A DNA stretch of 64,000 bases, taken from a virus. The stretch's first letter is position 1. Every line of letters starts with the position of its first letter. Positions 59,348 to 64,000 of this stretch are shown one piece after another. The position numbers were made by a program, and so were the translations under genes. The stretch covers positions 1-64,000 of the IMG/VR virus record IMGVR_UViG_3300025133_000030, one strand, 5' to 3'. A model generated the notes under the pieces. The model worked only from the letters and a program-made list of their open reading frames with translations, made no database searches and was not told the DNA's origin.

Positions 59348-59498
59348 GTATTGCGGTATTGTGGTGGCTATCGATGAGCCCAACCCACACCACGCCTCCG
59401 CCGCCACAGGAGTTGTTGTCATTTGGGTAGATACCGGCTTCAGATCGTGGGAGTTCACGAATCAGTTGGAGGTAGTTAGTGAATATAAAAAAGGGTGA
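59313..59498 (+). CDS. GDLV mini-gene A2
   Basis: 61 aa, TTG start, NVGDLVSYLDRYCGIVV, then VVVIWVDTGFRSWEF and LEVVSEYKKG at the end. Closely related to the gene at 63413 in the second block. GGAGG lies 6 nt before the following GTG. Confidence 0.75.
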   Translation: MNVGDLVSYLDRYCGIVVAIDEPNPHHASAATGVVVIWVDTGFRSWEFTNQLEVVSEYKKG

Positions 59499-59670
59499 TC
59501 TAGTCACCAACAAGCTCCACATAGGCCTGCCGAAAACGCATGGCATCGTGACAAGAACTCCTGAGGAAACAAACAATGGAGACTACGAAGTATGGTATAC
59601 TACAGGCGTATATACAAGAAAAATATTTTGTGCACCGAGACAATTGGTGTTAATAAGTGAAAGTCGGTGA
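59479..59670 (+). CDS. GDLV mini-gene A3
   Basis: 63 aa, GTG start. MNIKKGDLVTNKLHIG, then HGIVTRTPEE, YEVWYTTG and a LVLISESR end. It overlaps A2 by 20 nt because of two extra Lys codons in the junction. Confidence 0.75.
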   Translation: MNIKKGDLVTNKLHIGLPKTHGIVTRTPEETNNGDYEVWYTTGVYTRKIFCAPRQLVLISESR

Positions 59671-59836
59671 TCTGATTGAGTGGAATCTTCATACGCTACG
59701 CCCACGCGGTATCATAATCGGCCTTAATGGGGATTTCGCGGAGCTTTTTTGGTTTCAAAACACGCGACTTTCCCTATCTGGTAAAATTTCATATGTTGGA
59801 AAACGAGAATTGAAGGTAATCAGTGAAAGTCGGTGA
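59657..59836 (+). CDS. GDLV mini-gene A4
   Basis: 59 aa, GTG start, 14-nt overlaps on both sides. MKVGDLIEWNLHTLRPRG, then IIIGLNGDFAELFWF and ELKVISESR. The ribosome-binding site within A3 is weak (GGTG). Confidence 0.78.
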   Translation: MKVGDLIEWNLHTLRPRGIIIGLNGDFAELFWFQNTRLSLSGKISYVGKRELKVISESR

Positions 59837-60020
59837 CTTGATAGTGTATCGTAATGTTATGTACCCTTCCCGGCAACACTTAGAGCGTCCCGCAATCGTG
59901 GTCAAGCAGCGGGTCTCTCACATAAAGGGCAAGAAAAACTTCCGCATTTACTATCCATGCCACAATGAATGGTTAAATTGTTGGGAAGATGAATTTGAGG
60001 TCGTCAGTGAAAGTCGGTGA
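59823..60020 (+). CDS. GDLV mini-gene A5
   Basis: 65 aa, GTG start, 14-nt overlaps on both sides. MKVGDLIVYRNVMYPS, RPAIVVKQRV, FRIYYPCHNEW and FEVVSESR. GAAGG within A4 serves as its ribosome-binding site. Confidence 0.8.
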   Translation: MKVGDLIVYRNVMYPSRQHLERPAIVVKQRVSHIKGKKNFRIYYPCHNEWLNCWEDEFEVVSESR

Positions 60021-60231
60021 TTTGGTGAAGTACACTCCGTTTCCGCACGAAGAGCTTCATAAATCTGGAATGACAGGTCTGGTTACATCTGAGCCTTATG
60101 TTGACAGAGGCATTGGGGACATGCATTTAATTGACATCATGTGGACAAGGGATCGAGGTACGGGATATCCCGCAGGATGCATATGTCAGGAATACGTGGA
60201 TGAGCTGGAGGTAGTAAATGAGTCTAAATAG
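60007..60231 (+). CDS. GDLV mini-gene A6
   Basis: 74 aa, GTG start, 14-nt overlaps. MKVGDLVKYTPFPHEELH, GLVTSEPYVD, IDIMWTRDRG and ELEVVNESK, the tail being slightly diverged with TAG instead of TGA as the stop. Confidence 0.8.
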   Translation: MKVGDLVKYTPFPHEELHKSGMTGLVTSEPYVDRGIGDMHLIDIMWTRDRGTGYPAGCICQEYVDELEVVNESK

Positions 60232-60394
60232 AGGTGATCGAGTAGTGATCACAAATAAGAACAACATCGAAGCGGAAGTCATTGGCTTTTATACTCATTC
60301 ACAGGATGCAAGAGTAAGAACAATTGCTGGCCATGAGTGGATTATTAGTCCCATTTTTCTTGAAAAAGTTGTTGACAGCAGCAAGAAAAAGTGA
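60218..60394 (+). CDS. GDLV mini-gene A7
   Basis: 58 aa, ATG start, 14-nt overlap with A6. MSLNRGDRVVITNKNN, EVIGFYTHSQ, RTIAGHEW and a Lys-rich end instead of LEVISESR. Its last codons contain the -35 of the next promoter, which closes the block. Confidence 0.75.
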   Translation: MSLNRGDRVVITNKNNIEAEVIGFYTHSQDARVRTIAGHEWIISPIFLEKVVDSSKKK

Positions 60395-60400
60395 TAATAT
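60372..60400 (+). promoter_or_regulatory. Promoter before the 253-aa gene
   Basis: TTGACA (60372-60377), a 17-bp spacer ending in TGA and TAATAT (60395-60400), then GAGGA and the ATG at 60430. The -35 lies inside mini-gene A7. Confidence 0.55.
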
Positions 60401-60429
60401 ATAAATATACAGAATGAGGAAAACTCAGA

Positions 60430-61191
60430 ATGGATATTGGCAGACACTTTGACACAAAAGCTACTTGGAAAGGTTACCAGAATGTTAAGGGTAAGAAAAC
60501 TCGCGTCCAATACTTGGGCAACGTAGCCAAGGTTGGCAATGATATTGTTGATAATAGAGATGGCAACTTGTTCAGAGACTACAGTGTTCAATTCGGCGGT
60601 CACTTCAATGACAAGTCTGGTTCAAGACTAATAACTATTGAAGAGGCGGTAGAGGCAGTTTGTTTTGGCATTGAGCTACGCTCAGATAGATACGGAAAGG
60701 AAAGATATCAGTATCTTCGCAATGATTTATTGGTAGCAGGAAAGAAGCTAAGCTCGAAAGATTTTGAGATTATCTCAGCTTATAATATTAAGCCAGCTTT
60801 TAAACGTGACTTTCTTGGGAACCTGCGTTATCTTAAGGAAGAAATGTTAGCCGCTGGTGCTTACGGGTTCAATGCTTGCGTCATGGACTACAATATGGCA
60901 ACGGCAAGATTGATTCTCAAAGAGGGTGACATCGATGATGCGGTTGTTTGGCGTCTTGGAGATGATCCCACCCGCCGCCGTTCAAGCTTGAGACAATACC
61001 TTATGAGCATTGCGGTGACTAACAAGGGCAAGATCAGCTTAGAACAATTCAAAGTTCTTGAGAATTGGGGATTGGTTGTAGCTGATGGTGTTCACACAAC
61101 CAAATACAAAGATGGAGAAAAACATCTCATAACTTATAATATGTCGAGGTTTTCAGGCAACGCACACGAGTGGGCAAAAGAGAGAACGTAA
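60430..61191 (+). CDS. Phage protein between the array blocks, function unknown
   Basis: 253 aa. First 75 residues beta-rich (KTRVQYLGNVAKV), then a helical region with FGIELRSDRYGKERYQYLR and KRDFLGNLRYLKEEMLAAGA. The tail (THHTTKYKDGEKHLI-like, ending in AKERT) is basic. It has its own promoter and is not related to the mini-genes. No family recognised. Confidence 0.55.
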   Translation: MDIGRHFDTKATWKGYQNVKGKKTRVQYLGNVAKVGNDIVDNRDGNLFRDYSVQFGGHFNDKSGSRLITIEEAVEAVCFGIELRSDRYGKERYQYLRNDLLVAGKKLSSKDFEIISAYNIKPAFKRDFLGNLRYLKEEMLAAGAYGFNACVMDYNMATARLILKEGDIDDAVVWRLGDDPTRRRSSLRQYLMSIAVTNKGKISLEQFKVLENWGLVVADGVHTTKYKDGEKHLITYNMSRFSGNAHEWAKERT

Positions 61192-61193
61192 CT

Positions 61194-61240
61194 CTTTCAG
61201 TTATAGAAAGTAGTCTGGCACATGCCGGGACTGAAAGGAG
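61194..61240 (+). promoter_or_regulatory. Leader with two exclusive hairpins at a ribosome-binding site
   Basis: CTTTCAG (61194-61200) can pair with CTGAAAG (61231-61237), which would hide the AAAGGAG ribosome-binding site. Alternatively CTTTC pairs with GAAAG (61206-61210). CTGGC and GCCGG form an inner stem between them. The layout allows an on/off switch. Confidence 0.4.
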
Positions 61241-61246
61241 TTAAAA

Positions 61247-61354
61247 ATGGTTCACATCGAAGTTTATTGCATGAGCAATGGCAATGGTGGTTGGCCTTCC
61301 ACAACTGGTAACCCCAGTGGTGGCGGACGTGACAACAATCCACCAAATAAATAA
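61247..61354 (+). CDS. 35-aa Gly/Pro/Asn-rich peptide
   Basis: ATG 61247 with AAAGGAG 6 nt upstream. The product starts MVHIEVYCMSNGNGGWPS and ends SGGGRDNNPPNK. The good ribosome-binding site and structured leader support it. It is not related to the mini-genes. A small secreted peptide or unstructured effector is possible. Confidence 0.5.
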   Translation: MVHIEVYCMSNGNGGWPSTTGNPSGGGRDNNPPNK

Positions 61355-61362
61355 AAAACTAT

Positions 61363-61491
61363 AGGCATGTGCAATGCCTTCCCGTGCACAGGGAGAATCA
61401 AGGGGCTACGTAGCTTTGGAAGCACTGGTGAGTTTACCCCGTCACTTCGGTGACGGGCAGGGGTTCTCACTGAAACAAAAAAAACCCCTTG
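61363..61491 (+). ncRNA. Candidate structured RNA upstream of tRNA-Lys
   Basis: A closing helix CAAGGGG/CCCCTTG (61399-61405 with 61485-61491, 7 bp) encloses a GGTGAG/CTCACT helix (61427-61432 with 61466-61471) and a very stable hairpin CCCGTCAC-TTCG-GTGACGGG (61438-61457). A hairpin AGGCAT/ATGCCT (61363-61379) precedes it. No reading frame or ribosome-binding site is visible. It ends 3 nt before tRNA-Lys, so a joint transcript processed at both ends is possible. I cannot match it to a known RNA family. Confidence 0.5.
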
Positions 61492-61494
61492 TAT

Positions 61495-61567
61495 GGAGCA
61501 TTGGCGCAATTGGTAGCGCATCGGACTTTTAATCCGCTGGTTCCGAGTTCGAGTCTCGGATGCTCCA
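61495..61567 (+). tRNA. tRNA-Lys (TTT)
   Basis: Acceptor GGAGCAT/ATGCTCC, D-arm GCGC/GCGC, anticodon arm TCGGA/TCCGC with loop CTTTTAA (one mismatched pair), T-arm CCGAG/CTCGG. No encoded CCA. Separate from the five tRNAs at 44-48 kb. Confidence 0.95.
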
Positions 61568-61586
61568 CTAAGATTGGATGGGAGAT

Positions 61587-61922
61587 ATGGGATACAGATC
61601 AGAAGTAGCTATAGCCTTGACGGATCATGCAGTGAGGTTGCTTAACGCAATCATGGAACATGAGCCTGAAGTTCGTAAACTTGTTGGTGATGGCCAACAA
61701 ACTATCAACACGAGCGAAGAAGACAGAGGTGGTAAACTCTACTGGGATTATATCAAATGGTACGATGATTTCCAAGAGATCTCAATGGTCGAACGACTAT
61801 TGGAGCACATCCCAGATGAAGACTTCCACTTTATCAGAATTGGTGAGGATTCGACTGATATCGAGGAGCGTGGTGGCTTCTACGCCAGCGACATGCATGT
61901 GCAGAGGTCAATATCGTGGTAG
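61587..61922 (+). CDS. Small phage protein of MGYRS type
   Basis: 111 aa from ATG 61587 (ATG 61578 adds three residues). MGYRSEVAIAL and IKWYDDFQEISMVERLL recur in small phage proteins of unknown role. Its stop overlaps the first gene of array block B by 7 nt. Confidence 0.6.
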   Translation: MGYRSEVAIALTDHAVRLLNAIMEHEPEVRKLVGDGQQTINTSEEDRGGKLYWDYIKWYDDFQEISMVERLLEHIPDEDFHFIRIGEDSTDIEERGGFYASDMHVQRSISW

Positions 61923-62191
61923 CAATAACATTGGGTGCTCTTGTCAAGTCCGGTAAAGATGGCGCACTGGGCACAGTCACAAAGGTGACTAGGTTGGAGA
62001 TTCCAGACGAAGGTGGCCAAGAGCTTATGCCCCATCAGGATGCATACCGAATCCGCACCGGTGATGTAGTCTCTGTCAGGTGGCAGAGCGACCCGACTAA
62101 GCAGACCACACACGTATTCTACGATGGTCAGGCCGAATCCTTCGTTGATATGTCAGACACTCACATGAACATCACGATTGTAGAACGGTGA
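61916..62191 (+). CDS. GDLV-like gene B1, divergent
   Basis: 91 aa, GTG start. AITLGALVKSGKDGALGTV, then a longer middle with VVSVRWQSDP and a final NITIVER. It has no GDLV motif but the same strand order. Overlap with the next gene is 4 nt (GTGA). Confidence 0.6.
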   Translation: MVAITLGALVKSGKDGALGTVTKVTRLEIPDEGGQELMPHQDAYRIRTGDVVSVRWQSDPTKQTTHVFYDGQAESFVDMSDTHMNITIVER

Positions 62192-62358
62192 AGCCCGGTG
62201 ATTTAGTGAGGTATAAGCCTAGCTTATTTAGCTCAAACCCAACTAAAATCTATATAGTGCGAAGAGTCGAGCCATCCAACGATTGGACTTTTGTTCACGG
62301 TTCCTCGCCTGTACCGATCCAAATGAGCCTTTTAGAAGTGGTTAGTGAGAAACCCTAA
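62188..62358 (+). CDS. GDLV mini-gene B2
   Basis: 56 aa, GTG start. MKPGDLVRYKPSLFSS, KIYIVRRVEPS and LLEVVSEKP. 1-nt overlap with the next ATG (TAATG). Confidence 0.72.
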   Translation: MKPGDLVRYKPSLFSSNPTKIYIVRRVEPSNDWTFVHGSSPVPIQMSLLEVVSEKP

Positions 62359-62594
62359 TGTGGTCAAATAACAGTACAAACTATCAAGACCCGCCTATAC
62401 CTAAAATTGGAGAAGCAGTCCACCACATTGGATATAACCCTGAATTTTATTATGGTCTTGGCCTTGTTCAATCAGTAACTAGGAGAGACGCATTCGGACG
62501 CCCGTCTCGCGTCAAGGTTTTGTGGTCAAAATGTAAAACCAACGGTGACATTGACATCCGACAACTTAGACTTGCACATTCAGAAAATACTTGA
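62358..62594 (+). CDS. GDLV-like gene B3
   Basis: 78 aa, ATG start. A polar leader precedes PKIGEAVHHIGYNPEFYYG, then GLVQSVTRRD, VKVLWSK and a final strand. The following promoter overlaps its stop. Confidence 0.6.
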   Translation: MWSNNSTNYQDPPIPKIGEAVHHIGYNPEFYYGLGLVQSVTRRDAFGRPSRVKVLWSKCKTNGDIDIRQLRLAHSENT

Positions 62595-62619
62595 CTTTTG
62601 TTAAGTTATTTGATATTAT
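62591..62619 (+). promoter_or_regulatory. Promoter inside array block B
   Basis: TTGACT (62591-62596), a 17-bp spacer ending in TGA and TATTAT (62614-62619), 24 nt before the next start. It gives the second half of block B its own transcription unit. Confidence 0.55.
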
Positions 62620-62643
62620 ATAAGAACAATAAAGGTAAAGAGT

Positions 62644-62862
62644 TTGCAAGTGGAATTGAAAGCTGGAGATATGGTGTACTTCGAGCCACACCTTGCACTT
62701 GGCGTCTTGATAGAGAAAAGAGGCGACGACTGGGTTTACTCTCTGAGGTCTCCTCCGCGCAACGATGTTGAGCATTTTATGATTAAGACTGACCAGCATG
62801 CTGAAACAGCGTTCATCGCGGATATAGAAAGTGGAAGACTCAAATACTATGCGAGTCGGTGA
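62644..62862 (+). CDS. GDLV mini-gene B4
   Basis: 72 aa from TTG 62644 (AAAGG upstream); the family core LKAGDMVYFEPHLALGVLI begins at residue 5. The end YASR is carried by the junction with B5 (14-nt overlap). Confidence 0.7.
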   Translation: MQVELKAGDMVYFEPHLALGVLIEKRGDDWVYSLRSPPRNDVEHFMIKTDQHAETAFIADIESGRLKYYASR

Positions 62863-63061
62863 TCTGATTGAGTGCAACAACGACCATCGAGCAATAATCA
62901 TGGGCATGCAGATGCTTTATCCGGGCCACCCTCAGTCTCCGGTGCGGAATTATGAGGTATTGTGGCTTAATGAAGCGCCAAAGCACTCGCGAAAGTTTGG
63001 ACAATTTTACATTCTTAGTGCTTTTGCAGTAAAGAGAGTTATTAGTCGTGCAAGTCGGTGA
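62849..63061 (+). CDS. GDLV mini-gene B5
   Basis: 70 aa, ATG start, 14-nt overlaps. MRVGDLIECNNDHRAII, YEVLWLNEAP and a RVISRASR end. Confidence 0.8.
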   Translation: MRVGDLIECNNDHRAIIMGMQMLYPGHPQSPVRNYEVLWLNEAPKHSRKFGQFYILSAFAVKRVISRASR

Positions 63062-63260
63062 TTTAGTGAGGAAGCGTTTCGGGCGCATCGACCCATACCA
63101 ACAGAGTACAGCAGGCGTCATCGTCGGCAAGGAAGTCGAAACTCGGGGTTCAAACCCCATGCTCTGTGGTCAATGGCTTGTCGTTTATTATCCCGGCTCT
63201 GGCCATCGAGCCTATAGATACAGGCCATCGGAATTTGAGGTAATCAGTGAAAGTCGGTGA
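63048..63260 (+). CDS. GDLV mini-gene B6
   Basis: 70 aa, GTG start, 14-nt overlaps. MQVGDLVRKRFGRIDP, AGVIVGKEVETRG, WLVVYYPGSG and FEVISESR. Confidence 0.82.
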   Translation: MQVGDLVRKRFGRIDPYQQSTAGVIVGKEVETRGSNPMLCGQWLVVYYPGSGHRAYRYRPSEFEVISESR

Positions 63261-63426
63261 TTTGGTTCAGTGGTACACTGAGTACGCAGACACCACCGTG
63301 GTAGATGTTGGTTTCGTCACGCTCAGCGCGATTAATCATGTCTTTATCGTGTGGCAAACTGGTGATGGAAACGGCTGGTTCTGCCCGGGCCATCCAAGCA
63401 TAGGAGTTATCAGTGAAAGTCGGTGA
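63247..63426 (+). CDS. GDLV mini-gene B7
   Basis: 59 aa, GTG start, 14-nt overlaps. MKVGDLVQWYTEYADT, VGFVTLSAIN, VFIVWQTGDGNGW and GVISESR. Confidence 0.82.
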   Translation: MKVGDLVQWYTEYADTTVVDVGFVTLSAINHVFIVWQTGDGNGWFCPGHPSIGVISESR

Positions 63427-63589
63427 CTTGGTGTGTTATCTGGATAGGTACTACGGTATCGTCACAGAGTGTGGCATGTACTTTGAATACGGTGATAACG
63501 TCGCAGGTGTCGAAGTTGTCTGGATGGATTCTGGATTCAAATCGTGGGAGTTTGGGAGCTTGCTGGAGGTCATCAGTGAAAATCGGTGA
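63413..63589 (+). CDS. GDLV mini-gene B8, paralogue of A2
   Basis: 58 aa, GTG start, 14-nt overlaps. MKVGDLVCYLDRYYGIV, VEVVWMDSGFKSWEFG and LLEVISENR. YLDRY-GIV and the D-GF-SWEF segment are shared with the gene at 59313, 4.1 kb away. Confidence 0.82.
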   Translation: MKVGDLVCYLDRYYGIVTECGMYFEYGDNVAGVEVVWMDSGFKSWEFGSLLEVISENR

Positions 63590-63797
63590 CTTAATTAAGT
63601 ATCGAGGACTGGAAGAGGATGGACATTACCCATACAAAGCAATTGGCCTCTGTCTAAGGAAGCAGACCGATCCACACTACCCTGATCACGGCATGAGAAT
63701 GTTAGTTATGTGGTTTGATGACATGGAATCCACCCACGAAGACCTCGATGTTTGTGAAAAAGACGACTGGATGGAAGTAATCAGTGAAAGTCGGTGA
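63576..63797 (+). CDS. GDLV mini-gene B9
   Basis: 73 aa, GTG start, 14-nt overlaps. MKIGDLIKYRGLEEDG, KAIGLCLRKQTD, MLVMWFDDMES and WMEVISESR. Confidence 0.82.
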   Translation: MKIGDLIKYRGLEEDGHYPYKAIGLCLRKQTDPHYPDHGMRMLVMWFDDMESTHEDLDVCEKDDWMEVISESR

Positions 63798-63984
63798 TTT
63801 GGTGAGGTTTAGATTCTCTTCTGATGAAGCGGGAAATCCGTCTTTGGTGGGTTTAATTGTAGATGTAGATACATTTCTTTATTTGGACAAAGCATATGTC
63901 AAGTGGAATCCGACACAGTTGGGTACGAACAAACTTCTGTGGGAAAACGTCGAAGAATTGGAGGTTATCAGTGAAAGTCGGTGA
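63784..63984 (+). CDS. GDLV mini-gene B10
   Basis: 66 aa, GTG start, 14-nt overlaps. MKVGDLVRFRFSSDEAG, SLVGLIVDVD, AYVKWNPTQL and ELEVISESR. Confidence 0.83.
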   Translation: MKVGDLVRFRFSSDEAGNPSLVGLIVDVDTFLYLDKAYVKWNPTQLGTNKLLWENVEELEVISESR

Positions 63985-64000
63985 TTTGGTTGAAACATAC
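63971..64000 (+). CDS. GDLV mini-gene B11 (cut by window end)
   Basis: GTG start with GGAGG 6 nt upstream and the standard 14-nt overlap. Only MKVGDLVETY is in the window. It shows that the array continues downstream. Confidence 0.75.
   Translation, partial: MKVGDLVETY

Larger units (their letters stand above)
59122..60394 (+). repeat. Mini-gene array block A with repeated composite junction
   Basis: Seven overlapping family genes. The core junction GTGAAAGTCGGTGA occurs exactly at 59657, 59823 and 60007, with variants at 59313, 59479 and 60218. Starts are spaced 181, 166, 178, 166, 184 and 211 nt, all 1 modulo 3. Upstream of most junctions lies GGAG(G) or GAGG. Confidence 0.9.
62840..63984 (+). 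repeat. Mini-gene array block B, junction-repeat part
   Basis: Junction starts at 62849, 63048, 63247, 63413, 63576, 63784 and 63971, spaced 199, 199, 166, 163, 208 and 187 nt, all 1 modulo 3. The core GTGAAAGTCGGTGA is exact at 63247, 63413, 63784 and 63971. The repeat extends upstream to ATCA and the GGAG/GAGG site. The array leaves the window unfinished. Confidence 0.92.

Noticed and set aside
61195-61570. tmRNA gene
   Set aside because: There is no Ala-tRNA-like domain or tag sequence; the only tRNA present is a normal tRNA-Lys with complete arms.
63140-63165. tRNA T-arm-like stretch GGGGTTCAAACCCC inside mini-gene B6
   Set aside because: No acceptor, D or anticodon arm at the right distances, and the bases are part of an intact coding frame.
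59313-64000. CRISPR array suggested by regularly spaced direct repeats
   Set aside because: The units between repeats are 160-210 bp, vary in length and are all coding in a regular pattern; repeats carry start and stop codons; no cas gene is near.

Overview
The window is a stretch of a large tailed bacteriophage genome of the T4-like, contractile-tail (myovirus) type, probably marine or aquatic. Every gene I can support lies on the + strand, most neighbours overlap or sit within a few bases, and there is no host-like operon with its own strand switching. Tail sheath, tail tube, tape-measure and LysM-type baseplate genes identify the virion type. A UvsX/gp32/DnaB-like replication set and a broad nucleotide-metabolism set (class II ribonucleotide reductase, ThyX, dUTPase, thymidine kinase, glutaredoxin, an IMPDH/GMPR-family enzyme) fit a large lytic phage. 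Two secreted proteins carry features typical of Myxococcota and relatives such as Bradymonadales: MopE-type Asp/Cys repeats, and thrombospondin type-3 repeats with a MYXO-CTERM-like tail. The host may therefore belong to that part of the tree; this is inference, and no capsid or terminase gene is in the window to place the phage better.

Layout. 1-13.1 kb: tail and baseplate (sheath, cut by the window start, tube, gp26-like hub protein, tape measure, gp53-like wedge, large unknown baseplate proteins). 13.1-22.8 kb: replication, recombination and nucleotide genes (short family A polymerase, possible FtsZ/tubulin-like protein, gp32-like ssDNA-binding protein, UvsX, 5'-3' exonuclease, DnaB-like helicase, class II RNR, GroES, ThyX). 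22.8-24.9 kb: a MopE-like von Willebrand A lipoprotein. 24.9-32.6 kb: a nucleotidyltransferase-like protein, a full DnaE, dUTPase, zinc-ribbon protein, IMPDH/GMPR and a sigma-region-4-like regulator. 32.6-43.9 kb: acidic scaffold-like protein, ClpP, GroEL, glutaredoxin and several large unknown proteins. 43.9-48.4 kb: five tRNAs (Arg, Thr, Ser, Ile, Leu) among very small genes, an M15 endolysin-like peptidase, a PD-(D/E)XK-like nuclease and thymidine kinase. 48.4-59.1 kb: accessory genes, among them an L,D-transpeptidase-like protein, a zinc-knuckle protein, a MoxR ATPase with a metallopeptidase/VWA partner, a SWIM zinc-finger protein and a thrombospondin type-3 surface protein. 59.1-64.0 kb: a tandem array of overlapping mini-genes, interrupted by a 253-aa unknown protein, a structured RNA region and tRNA-Lys, and still running at the window end.

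The array is the most unusual feature. About 18 genes of 56-91 codons, most starting with (V/M)K(V/I)GDLV and many ending with LEV(I/V)SESR, overlap their neighbours, usually by exactly 14 nt. At a typical junction one conserved stretch of about 30 bp is at once the C-terminal coding sequence of gene n, the ribosome-binding site of gene n+1, the GTG start of gene n+1 and the TGA stop of gene n. Successive starts joined this way are always spaced 1 modulo 3, so cassettes can be gained, lost or exchanged by homologous recombination at the junction without breaking any gene. Six more relatives are scattered between 44 and 57 kb.

Control. At least eighteen sites match a sigma-70 promoter with mostly 17-bp spacing, and many have an extended -10 TGn. 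Several carry inverted repeats in the spacer (ssb, acidic protein, groEL), which suggests phage repressors or autoregulation acting on host RNA polymerase.
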